A DNA stretch of 64,000 nucleotides from Candidatus Omnitrophota bacterium (GTDB lineage: Bacteria > Hinthialibacterota > Hinthialibacteria > Hinthialibacterales > Hinthialibacteraceae), in the NCBI GenBank assembly GCA_040755155.1, contig JBFMBP010000134.1, forward strand, positions 52,771-116,770, given 5' to 3'. Shown one piece after another: positions 17,741-25,499 of this stretch. The notes below the pieces were generated by a model. It was not told the origin of the DNA. It worked only from the letters and a program-made list of their open reading frames with translations, and did no database searches. Position 1 is the stretch's first letter; each line of letters begins with the position of its first letter. Both the position numbers and the translations under genes were made by a program.

Positions 17741-18121
17741 TCAAGCGGCCCGTCTGGCCGGATGGGTCTCCCAAAAAAAATTGAAGCGCGTGCGGCGATC
17801 GGGGGCGTAGGTTGTAATCCATTCGTATTCGCCATTCTCTTCTCCCCGCCGAACCACGGCGATCAATTCCTGATCTATGCAGGGGAGAAGGAAATACCAC
17901 GAGGGGCAGCCCTTCTGCAGCCGCGGCAGGTAAGCGGGACGATAACCCCGCAGATGCATTTCTTCATACCGAAGTTGTACGCCTTCGCAGAACAGGGAGT
18001 AGGCTTTTTCCAAGGTCAAAGAAATCCCTGCGCGTTCCTTGATCCGTTCCAAAGCATGCAGCCGGATCGTCAGGCCTTTCGCTTTGCTCACCTTTAAGAA
18101 TTTGCAACCCCGTATCGCCAT
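17741..18121 (-). CDS. Small protein of unknown function, first gene behind the sigma-54 promoter
   Basis: The 126-residue basic protein contains RLHALERIKERAGISL followed by beta-rich sequence (SWYFLLPCIDQELIAVV) and EWITTYAP near the end. The helix-strand order recalls DUF4258/RelE-like folds, but I cannot assign it. GGAGGAGG lies 5 nt before ATG 18121. A good -24/-12 element is centred about 45 bp upstream. It precedes the HIRAN/ARPP-1 gene by 66 bp on the same strand. Confidence 0.65.
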   Translation of the reverse strand: MAIRGCKFLKVSKAKGLTIRLHALERIKERAGISLTLEKAYSLFCEGVQLRYEEMHLRGYRPAYLPRLQKGCPSWYFLLPCIDQELIAVVRRGEENGEYEWITTYAPDRRTRFNFFWETHPARRAA

Positions 18122-18160
18122 GATGGCCTCCTCCTTTTTTTTCGATAACGATTTCATTAT

Positions 18161-18178
18161 AAACAAGGGTTATGCCAA
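18161..18178 (-). promoter_or_regulatory. Candidate sigma-54 (-24/-12) promoter
   Basis: Read on the minus strand the site is TTGGCATAACCCTTGTTT. It has GG, ten bases, then GT, against the consensus TGGCAC-N5-TTGC. The -12 GC is GT, so the match is good but imperfect. Transcription would start about 30 nt before ATG 18121, leaving room for its Shine-Dalgarno. A sigma-54 activator gene lies just upstream on the same strand. Confidence 0.55.
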
Positions 18179-18328
18179 CTCGCTGGGAGCGGGAAACGAT
18201 TGATTATAACGCTCTTGAAAATAGGAGATTATGCGGAAGAAGATTCAAATTGCTGTAATTATGCAGGAGAAAAGAAATCGCGAATGGACGATCAAAATAT
18301 TTGCTTGATCGATCAATAAATGATTGGC

Positions 18329-19897
18329 TTAATCTTCATTTAGGGCGGCCCACTTGCGCAAAGTATTGATGGAAACACCCAACCGCCGGGCGGCCTGAGT
18401 CCAGTTCCCATCGCATAATTTCAACGCGCGGGTCATGTAGAGACGGCGGATCTCCGCTTCGGGAACGATATCCGATTCGCGTTGCGGGAGGAATCGGCGG
18501 AACTCGTCCTGCATTGGCCGATCTTCTTTCGTCCCCTCGTGGAGAGAATGGAGTTTTTCTTGTTCGATCAGTTCGCGGAGAGGGCAATCGAAATAGGCCG
18601 AGCGTTTGAGCAAATTGACGAACTGGCGAATGTTCCCCGGCCAATCGTACTCATAGGCCGCGCGCCAATCTTCTTCCTTCAAACGCAAAGAATATCCATT
18701 TTGTTTTAGGTTGTAGATCGCCGACCGGGCGATAGGTTTCATGTCCTCCGGCCGTTCTTTAAGAGAAGGGATGCGCATTTGCAGGACATTCAGCCGGTAA
18801 TAGAGGTCAAGCCTGAATTTATTCTCGGCGATTGACTTCGTCAAATCCTGGTTAGTAGCCGCGATGATCCGGACGTCCACCGGGTGGGGTTGTATCGTGC
18901 CCAGCGGGGTAATAGCGCCTTCTTCCAGCGCCCGCAGCAGCTGAGTTTGCGCCTGCAAGGGGAGCTCCGCCAATTCGTCCAAAAAAAGAGATCCTCCCTC
19001 GGCGGCGTCAAACGCTCCCTCTTGTTTTTCTTTCGCTCCTGTGAATGCGCCGGCTACATGCCCGAAAAGCCGATCGTTCGCTAAATCCGGATTGACGCTC
19101 AGCACCGCGCAATTGACCGGAACAAAGGGACCTTGGCTTCGGCGGCTGGCTTCATGCAGCGTTCGCGCCGCGATCTCTTTGCCCACGCCGCTGGGACCGA
19201 AGATTAGCACCGGCTCTTCCACCGGTCCCAACCGTTGAATCATGGCGCGGAGTTTTATCATGGCTGGGCTATCTCCAAGAGGAATAAAGCGTCCGTTTTG
19301 CCGATGGAACTCAGCCAATTTGCGATCGGCGTCGGTCAGCGAAGTCAATCCCGCCAAAATATGAATGGCGCGGATAAAACTGTTTCCGTCGCCGTATTTG
19401 AAATACCGGTCCGAGGAACCGCCGACCAAATCATGCCAGAACCGATCGTTTTCCGAAATCTTCTTCTTATTCTGCGCGTATTGTTCAGCCAATTGCAACA
19501 GCTGATCGGCTAGTGAGTTGGAGGCGATCTTAAGGCTGCGATATATCGCTTCCGTGTTGCTGGCGCAGTCGAAAAAGATGGTTTTGCATACGGCGCGAAG
19601 AGTGGTTTGGCGAGAAGATAGATACCCCCGTCCGCAATACCAGTGGACAAGAACCTTATGGCTTTTCAAATACCGCAGGACGGAAAGCAAATGATCGATA
19701 GGATCCGGAAGGCCAAGCCCGCAGACCGCAATGAAACGCGGTAGAAACTCCAAATCCGCGATTTCCGCTAACGTTCCGGCCACGCGCCGCGCACTGGTAA
19801 TCGTCACGGCGGCTTTGGGATGTTTCTGCAGAACCATAGCCGCCGAGCAGGCTCCATCCAGACCATGGCTCGTAACGATGACCGCCCTTTCTCCCAT
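18329..19897 (-). CDS. Sigma-54-dependent activator with N-terminal DHH-like sensor domain
   Basis: The 522-residue protein has three parts. Residues 1-170 resemble a DHH-superfamily fold (VIVTSHGLDGACSAAMVL), but only the LDG aspartate of the metal motif remains and no DHH triad is seen, so ligand sensing is more likely than hydrolysis. Residues about 205-440 are an AAA+ sigma-54 activator with Walker A GPSGVGKE, the GAFTGA loop and Walker B GGSLFLDEL. The C-terminus is a Fis-type HTH (WTQAARRLGVSINTLRKW). ATG 19897 has GGAGGAGG 6 nt upstream; ATG 19921 has none. RtcR is the nearest known parallel (sensor-AAA-HTH controlling an adjacent repair operon), with a CARF-type sensor instead. Confidence 0.85.
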   Translation of the reverse strand: MGERAVIVTSHGLDGACSAAMVLQKHPKAAVTITSARRVAGTLAEIADLEFLPRFIAVCGLGLPDPIDHLLSVLRYLKSHKVLVHWYCGRGYLSSRQTTLRAVCKTIFFDCASNTEAIYRSLKIASNSLADQLLQLAEQYAQNKKKISENDRFWHDLVGGSSDRYFKYGDGNSFIRAIHILAGLTSLTDADRKLAEFHRQNGRFIPLGDSPAMIKLRAMIQRLGPVEEPVLIFGPSGVGKEIAARTLHEASRRSQGPFVPVNCAVLSVNPDLANDRLFGHVAGAFTGAKEKQEGAFDAAEGGSLFLDELAELPLQAQTQLLRALEEGAITPLGTIQPHPVDVRIIAATNQDLTKSIAENKFRLDLYYRLNVLQMRIPSLKERPEDMKPIARSAIYNLKQNGYSLRLKEEDWRAAYEYDWPGNIRQFVNLLKRSAYFDCPLRELIEQEKLHSLHEGTKEDRPMQDEFRRFLPQRESDIVPEAEIRRLYMTRALKLCDGNWTQAARRLGVSINTLRKWAALNED

Positions 19898-20128
19898 CAC
19901 GATCCTCCTCCAGATAGCCATATGCTCAATATTTGAAGAAATCGATCAATTATTGATGGATACCTAGATCAATGTCAAGACGATGAATCTGGCGATAGCG
20001 AATTGAAAAGCCTAGTCTTAATACCGGAATGGGTAGAAACGGTATCGGTATTTCCTCCAACCGTCCAATCTGAAGTAAATAATCCTGCGAAACGCCAACA
20101 ACGCCCCCCAATAGCGCATGGTTCATTA

Positions 20129-22705
20129 CTATCTCTTGTTCTTGAACTCAATAACTACCGCTTGGTAAATCTTAAGTTCGGGCAGGGTAATGGCAATGCA
20201 TCCGCTTTTGGATTCCCATGAGATGGGTTGGATTGTATCCGTGGGACTGAAGGCTTGCGCATTTTGTATTTCCCGTTTTTCCCGCAAGGGAATTGTAATA
20301 TGGACGCTTTTATGAATCGCCGGATCGCCGGATTTAGTTTTAACATTCCATATGGGATCGTCGTCTTCGCGCCATTCTTTTTCCAGGAGAATCGGAATAT
20401 GGTAATTTACGATATGAACTACCATGCGATCGGGTTGTTTTTCCTTTCCTGGAAGAATGTAAGGATGAATGTATATGCCGGCATCCGTATTCGGCGGACA
20501 CCAACGCAAGGGAATCTGGAGCGTTTGTTCTAGCCGCTTGATGAAAGAGGATCCCAAATCGACTTGTTTTTCCCGATCGATGCGCCGCGCTTTGTTCAAA
20601 AAATCTCCGGCTAAGACAAAGGAATTGGAACGCTCTTCCATAAGACGCCAGGAATCCGACAGGCGGCTGGGAATATGTTCCGGCTGGAGATTTAAGATTT
20701 TACCCTTTCCATAGGAAGCTATTTTCCATTCATCGGCGGAAAAACTAACATTGCTTAAGGGATGGCTCGGTCGAGGTTGAGCGTAATGATTCTCGGTTCC
20801 AAATGGATCGATAACGGCCAGGCAGCCGCCGGATTCGGCGTAAGACAAGAGTTGATGGATTTGCGGCTCCTCTGCATAGCGCAGCATGGGCGCAAATACG
20901 ACATCGTATTGAGATAAACGGGAAAGCCCCTCTTCGGTTATTATATCGAAAGGAATCTGGGTTTCGGAAAAGATGCGAACCAGGCGATGGGTCATGGCGA
21001 GATGTTCCGGATATTCGTAAAAAACCTGATCGCTCCAAAATAGCAGACCTGCGCGCGCTCCCGAATCGCCGCCGTTCCACAGATCGGAATGTTCGGCGAA
21101 AAACCGCTTCCAACGTTCCCGCGATTTCGGCGCGCCTAATCCCCCTTGGATAAACGCGCCGCCGCCGCCCGCCGCCGCCTCGGCTTGCGCTAAATCCGCA
21201 CTCCGGTCATCCATGACTTTATAAAGCAATGTTCCCGCTCGCGTTCCCGCCGCCATAGCCCAGCGGAAAGCGAAAACGTTGGAGATAATGACTCCGCTTT
21301 CCAACGAACCGGGTTGCGGCATCTCTTCGAACATTTGCATATCGGACATCGGCGCGAAATGCACCAGGTCGATTCCATCCACCCGCCGCTTATTGAGCGC
21401 GTCGACGGTTTGCATCGATCCGAGATTGGCCACCGTGTAAAAATCGTCTCGGCGGCCCTGACTGGCGAAGATGCTTCTCCCGACTTGCTTGAGACGGGCA
21501 TGCGTCGACGCCATGCTTTCACACCAAAACCGTTGAGTCTCCACCCACAACAACAAATCTCGCGGATTGGAACGGCATCGTCTTCGAATATCAGCAGAAC
21601 CGAAGCGCCGGTTCAACAAATCGGCCAATTCCCGGCTTTTCAAGAATTCGCGAAAGCGATAGCGAAGGATGGTTTGGATGTAGAGATTCTTCTTATCCGC
21701 TGACAACTCATGAATTTGTGTATCGCCGAAACGTTCCTGCAAATAAGCATGTAAATCGTCCTCGGGAGGAAACTCGCCTGACGAATCCTGCATATAGCAG
21801 CGGAGAAGACGCCAATCTTCTTCCAATTTAATCGCGCTTACATCTATTCCGGGAATCGATTCGTCCGGCGGAAGCGAATGTAAATAGGATGGGAACGCCT
21901 CAAGAATCGCGCGCTCAAAGTCCCGATAAATGCCGGAAAGATTCAACTCGCGGGAATCGTCCGTTCCCAACGCCGAACGCAGCCCCTCGCGGCCGTATTT
22001 GCGGAACAGATAGATATCGAATTTGACTTGGCAGTAAGGACAGTAGCAATACTGCGTATTGACATCGAAAAACATGCCGTCATAGCCCACGGATGCCAGC
22101 TGCCGCACTACCAGGTCGAGATAGTCCGACCAGCCTGGATGATTGACGCACGGCTCGTAATGATATACGTCCGGCGGGCCTCCGCCCAAAGGCATTGGGC
22201 CGCGTACTTGCGACCATAACGTTGGATCGGCGTCCGGCCGCGGTCCCAAACCGAAATCCCGATAGTCGTCCCAATGATCGTAGAAATGGAAAAATCCGGT
22301 TCGCTTGTCCGGATGGCCAAAGAAAGCCATTGTATAAACATAGGGGATTAAGCGCTTGACTCCAGCCTCCTTCATTTTCGCGATGATGCGATGAATTCGT
22401 TCAATCTCGCGAGGGATTTGATCCGGCGGGAGAATTTCATCGGTGAATAACTCATGGCCGTAGGTCGGCCCTAGCGCCGCTTTAAAGGGAATCTGATAAC
22501 CAAGATGAAACAAATCGGGAGGGCTATTCCTGAGTTCTTGGAGAAACGATTCGTTTTCCGGTTCCGGCAGATACTCGATGCAATAAGTATAGGGAACAGA
22601 AGTCTTGGCGGGAATGGCAAACTCTTTCACTATCGGAACGGGTGCAGCGGCCAACAACCAAGAGGCGTTTCCCGCCATGATGATAAACGCGATCTTATAT
22701 CGCAT
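20129..22705 (-). CDS. Secreted GH42/GH-A-like TIM-barrel protein with amidotransferase-like domain
   Basis: The 858-residue product has a signal peptide (ends about residue 21). Its first half looks like a (beta/alpha)8 glycosidase-type domain: long helices around strands such as VKRLIPYVYTMAF, YDGMFFDVN and a CYCPYC pair in YCPYCQVKFDIYLF. The second half (about 560-700) contains YDVVFAPMLRYAEE and GGCLAVIDPFG, typical of the glutamine-amidotransferase-like trimerisation domain after GH42 barrels. A C-terminal beta domain follows. The substrate is unknown and I could not place catalytic acids with certainty. GAGGTGG precedes the ATG. No operon partner is evident; 207 bp separate it from the sigma-54 regulator on the same strand. 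Confidence 0.65.
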   Translation of the reverse strand: MRYKIAFIIMAGNASWLLAAAPVPIVKEFAIPAKTSVPYTYCIEYLPEPENESFLQELRNSPPDLFHLGYQIPFKAALGPTYGHELFTDEILPPDQIPREIERIHRIIAKMKEAGVKRLIPYVYTMAFFGHPDKRTGFFHFYDHWDDYRDFGLGPRPDADPTLWSQVRGPMPLGGGPPDVYHYEPCVNHPGWSDYLDLVVRQLASVGYDGMFFDVNTQYCYCPYCQVKFDIYLFRKYGREGLRSALGTDDSRELNLSGIYRDFERAILEAFPSYLHSLPPDESIPGIDVSAIKLEEDWRLLRCYMQDSSGEFPPEDDLHAYLQERFGDTQIHELSADKKNLYIQTILRYRFREFLKSRELADLLNRRFGSADIRRRCRSNPRDLLLWVETQRFWCESMASTHARLKQVGRSIFASQGRRDDFYTVANLGSMQTVDALNKRRVDGIDLVHFAPMSDMQMFEEMPQPGSLESGVIISNVFAFRWAMAAGTRAGTLLYKVMDDRSADLAQAEAAAGGGGAFIQGGLGAPKSRERWKRFFAEHSDLWNGGDSGARAGLLFWSDQVFYEYPEHLAMTHRLVRIFSETQIPFDIITEEGLSRLSQYDVVFAPMLRYAEEPQIHQLLSYAESGGCLAVIDPFGTENHYAQPRPSHPLSNVSFSADEWKIASYGKGKILNLQPEHIPSRLSDSWRLMEERSNSFVLAGDFLNKARRIDREKQVDLGSSFIKRLEQTLQIPLRWCPPNTDAGIYIHPYILPGKEKQPDRMVVHIVNYHIPILLEKEWREDDDPIWNVKTKSGDPAIHKSVHITIPLREKREIQNAQAFSPTDTIQPISWESKSGCIAITLPELKIYQAVVIEFKNKR

Positions 22706-22800
22706 GGTCCACCTCGCACAAGCGGATTATGAATCGAAAACGCCATCTAATTCCGACCGAAACGCCCCCAGATTCCTTTACTGGCCGCTAATCGTTGTTT

Positions 22801-23736
22801 TTAGGATAACCCGTTGTTGGAAAAAAGTTCGGTTGTAAGATAGCGCTCTCCCGTATCGGGAAGGATGGTTACGACGTTCTGGCCTTCGCCGAGTTGTTTG
22901 GCGATTTCCATCGCCCCGTAGGCGGCGGCGCCGCTGGATATGCCGCAAAAAACGCCTTCTTCTTTGCAAAGTCGGCGGGCGGTTTCTAATGCGTCTTCAT
23001 TGGAAATCCGCATTACTTCGTTCAAGAGACTGCGATCGAGTACGGCGGGAACGAATCCGGCGCCAATGCCTTGAATTTTGTGGGAGCCGGGTTTTCCGCC
23101 GGATAAAACAGGGGAGGCGAGCGGTTCGATTCCGATCAACAAGATTTTGGGATTTTTTTCCCGCAAGTATTTGCCTGCGCCGGTGATGGTTCCTCCGGTT
23201 CCGATCCCCGATACGAAAGCGTCGATCCGGCCTTCGGTCTGTTCCCAAATTTCCGGCCCGGTCGTTTCGTAATGGGCTTGAACGTTCGCGGGATTTTCGA
23301 ATTGTTGGGGCATGAAATAGCCATTATTCGCCTGCGTTAATTCCTGGGCTTTTTCTACCGCTCCTTTCATGCCTTTAGGACCTTCCGTAAGAACAATTTC
23401 TGCTCCGAACGCCTGCAGTATCTTCCGGCGCTCGATGCTCATTGTTTCCGGCATACAGAGAATTAGGCGATATCCTTTCACCGCCGCGACCATAGCCAAA
23501 CCGATGCCTGTATTTCCGCTTGTCGGTTCCACGATAACGCCGCCAGGCTGGAGCTGTCCCGAGTTTTCCGCTGATTCAACCATGTAAAGAGCGATTCGTT
23601 CTTTCACGCAACCCGCGGGATTTTGCGCTTCCAACTTGAGCCATACTTCCGCTCCGCCATTAGGCCGCATCTTATTCATACGAACGATGGGGGTGTCGCC
23701 TATGAGTCCTAAAACGTTTGCTGTTCTTTTCGCCAT
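22801..23736 (-). CDS. cysK: Cysteine synthase (O-acetylserine sulfhydrylase)
   Basis: The 311-residue PLP enzyme makes cysteine from O-acetylserine and sulfide. Family motifs are clear: GDTPIVRMN, EPTSGNTGIGLAM (substrate loop), the PLP-phosphate loop GIGTGGTITGAGKYL, and PDTGERYLTT. The PLP lysine segment reads NPAGCVKERIALYM where most family members have SVKDR. The lysine is kept, but the preceding serine is cysteine and Asp is Glu. ATG 23736 has GGAGG 5 nt upstream. It is a single-gene unit divergent from rluD. Confidence 0.92.
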   Translation of the reverse strand: MAKRTANVLGLIGDTPIVRMNKMRPNGGAEVWLKLEAQNPAGCVKERIALYMVESAENSGQLQPGGVIVEPTSGNTGIGLAMVAAVKGYRLILCMPETMSIERRKILQAFGAEIVLTEGPKGMKGAVEKAQELTQANNGYFMPQQFENPANVQAHYETTGPEIWEQTEGRIDAFVSGIGTGGTITGAGKYLREKNPKILLIGIEPLASPVLSGGKPGSHKIQGIGAGFVPAVLDRSLLNEVMRISNEDALETARRLCKEEGVFCGISSGAAAYGAMEIAKQLGEGQNVVTILPDTGERYLTTELFSNNGLS

Positions 23737-23869
23737 AAATGCCTCCAAAAAATCTCCCCGCGTTGCATTGTCTATTGTCTATATATATACTATGTTAACT
23801 GTAGATATTAAGCAAGTAAATGGAACATGCCTTCTTGACAACTGGATTAGGGATAAGGAGGCTTCCAAA

Positions 23870-23944
23870 ATGAAAAATTGGAAAATCGATGGAAGAATTA
23901 CGCCTGATCGTCGAAGAGAACGCCAAAGGAACGCGCATCGATAA
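23870..23944 (+). other. 24-codon ORF overlapping the rluD start (possible leader peptide)
   Basis: AAGGAGG at 23856-23862 is ideally spaced for ATG 23870, not for rluD's ATG 23889. The short frame ends at TAA 23942 inside rluD. rluD cannot start further upstream because TGA occurs in frame at 23871. The short frame may couple ribosomes to rluD. Confidence 0.4.
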
Positions 23945-24824
23945 GTATCTCGCCAAGCGCGTGGAATCCTTATCCCGCAGCCGCTTGCAGCAACTCATCC
24001 AAACCGGTTCCGTCTTTCTCAATAGCGCGCCGATTGCTCGCGTCAGCGAAAAAGTAAAGGGAGGCGACCTGATTGCGCTGCTTCTGCCGCCGCCTGCGCC
24101 TAGCGATGTGGAACCGGAAAATATCCCAATCGATATCCTTTATGAAGACGCTTATCTGGTTGTTATCAATAAACAGCCCGGCATCAGCGTTCACCCTACC
24201 GAGTCGATGCACAGCGGAACGCTGGTGAATGCTCTGCTTTATCATATCGAAGATTTATCCGGCATCGGCGGCGTTTTGCGTCCCGGCATTGTGCATCGTT
24301 TGGATCGGGGAACCAGCGGCGTCCTCATTGCCGCCAAACAGGACGACGCTCATCGCAAACTTAGCAACGCTTTCAAAGCCAGGCGTATTCATAAAACCTA
24401 TTGGGCTATCGTGCACGGGACGCCGCCGCAACTGCAAGGGGAAATCGATCTACCTATTGGAAGAAGCTCTTCCGACCGCAAACAAATGACGATTCGACCG
24501 GACGGAAGAAATGCGGTAACCCGCTATAAAATTCTGCGAGCAGGACTAGGCGGAACGCTGGTTGAGCTTTATCCTTTAACAGGCCGCACGCATCAGATTC
24601 GGGTGCATCTGCGCCATTTGGGTTGTCCCATCGTGGGGGATGTTCTTTATGGGACAAAAAAATATCTGGGCCGCGGCGAGTTGGAACGGCTTTTGGAGGG
24701 ATATCCCGGCATTGCGCTTCACGCCCACTCTATCCGGTTCGAACACCCCGCTACGGGAGAAATCATGACGATAACGGCGGAACCGCCCGGCCCTTTAGCC
24801 GCCGTAATGGATCGATTGAAATGA
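23889..24824 (+). CDS. rluD: RluA-family 23S rRNA pseudouridine synthase (RluD-like)
   Basis: The 311-residue enzyme has an N-terminal S4 RNA-binding domain (about 14-75, [19 protein letters not shown]) and the RluA catalytic domain with the aspartate in HRLDRGTSG. The [16 protein letters not shown] motif is also present. RluD modifies helix 69 of 23S rRNA; exact positions for this homologue are inferred. The start lacks a well-spaced ribosome site (see the overlapping short frame). It overlaps pyrR by 4 bp (ATGA), the rluD-pyrR linkage common in bacteria. Confidence 0.9.
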   Translation: MEELRLIVEENAKGTRIDKYLAKRVESLSRSRLQQLIQTGSVFLNSAPIARVSEKVKGGDLIALLLPPPAPSDVEPENIPIDILYEDAYLVVINKQPGISVHPTESMHSGTLVNALLYHIEDLSGIGGVLRPGIVHRLDRGTSGVLIAAKQDDAHRKLSNAFKARRIHKTYWAIVHGTPPQLQGEIDLPIGRSSSDRKQMTIRPDGRNAVTRYKILRAGLGGTLVELYPLTGRTHQIRVHLRHLGCPIVGDVLYGTKKYLGRGELERLLEGYPGIALHAHSIRFEHPATGEIMTITAEPPGPLAAVMDRLK

Positions 24825-25369
24825 CAATGTTGAAAGACCCCCGTCTTATTATGACGGATGAAGATATCGCGCGCACCATTCAACGCATGGCGCACCAAAT
24901 ATGGGAACGCAACGCCAGCGGCGATCTGGTTCTAGTGGGAATCCGCAGCCGGGGCGTAACGCTGGCCCGGCGCTTTAAGGAAGCAATATCGCGAATCGCA
25001 GGGCGCGAAATACCGATAGGCGAACTGGATATCGGCCTCTACCGCGATGATATCAACCTGGCCCCAGCGCCTCCCGCCGTGCGCAGCACCGAAATCCCCT
25101 TCGATGTGGAAGGAAAGGACGTCGTGCTGATGGACGACGTCCTCTTTACAGGCCGAACCGTGCGGGCGGCGTTGAACGCGTTGATGGACCTAGGCCGTCC
25201 TAACCAGGTGCAATTGCTGGTGCTGATCGACCGCGGACATCGGGAATTGCCAATCCAGCCAGATTACGTAGGCAAGGAAATCAAAACCTATCACAACGAA
25301 ATCGTCGCCGTGCGCATGAAGGAAGAAGACGGAAAAGACGAAGTGGTGATCGGTTTTAATGGGAATTAG
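24821..25369 (+). CDS. pyrR: PyrR: pyr operon regulator / uracil phosphoribosyltransferase
   Basis: The 182-residue protein matches PyrR in length and motifs: [26 protein letters not shown] and the PRPP-binding loop [18 protein letters not shown]. PyrR binds pyr mRNA in response to UMP and also has UPRTase activity. Start ATG 24821 overlaps the rluD stop by 4 bp. The next pyr gene (pyrB) lies 2.4 kb away behind a WD40 gene and dispersed repeats. I saw no recognisable PyrR attenuator in front of pyrB. Confidence 0.93.
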   Translation: MTMLKDPRLIMTDEDIARTIQRMAHQIWERNASGDLVLVGIRSRGVTLARRFKEAISRIAGREIPIGELDIGLYRDDINLAPAPPAVRSTEIPFDVEGKDVVLMDDVLFTGRTVRAALNALMDLGRPNQVQLLVLIDRGHRELPIQPDYVGKEIKTYHNEIVAVRMKEEDGKDEVVIGFNGN

Positions 25370-25393
25370 TAACTCATGTTACGCAATCCTATA

Positions 25394-25428
25394 TTCCCTC
25401 GCCCTTTGGGAGAGGGCTAGGGTGAGGT
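25394..25428. repeat. Short inverted repeat (CCCTCGCCCTTTGGGAGAGGG type)
   Basis: The arms CCTCGCCCT and AGGGTGAGG, with an inner CCCT-TTGGG-AGAGGG hairpin, form a strong palindrome in the pyrR-WD40 gap. It looks REP-like; there is no U-tract, so it is not a typical terminator. Confidence 0.5.
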
Positions 25429-25499
25429 GGAAAATGGCAGAATGCAGGATGGATTGAAATGATGCAACCCATCCTATCTTCACTACTAAGGAATTTATC

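Noticed and set aside
25394-25428. Terminator for pyrR
   Set aside because: The hairpin is strong but has no T-run and matches a common dispersed-repeat style, so I list it as a repeat.
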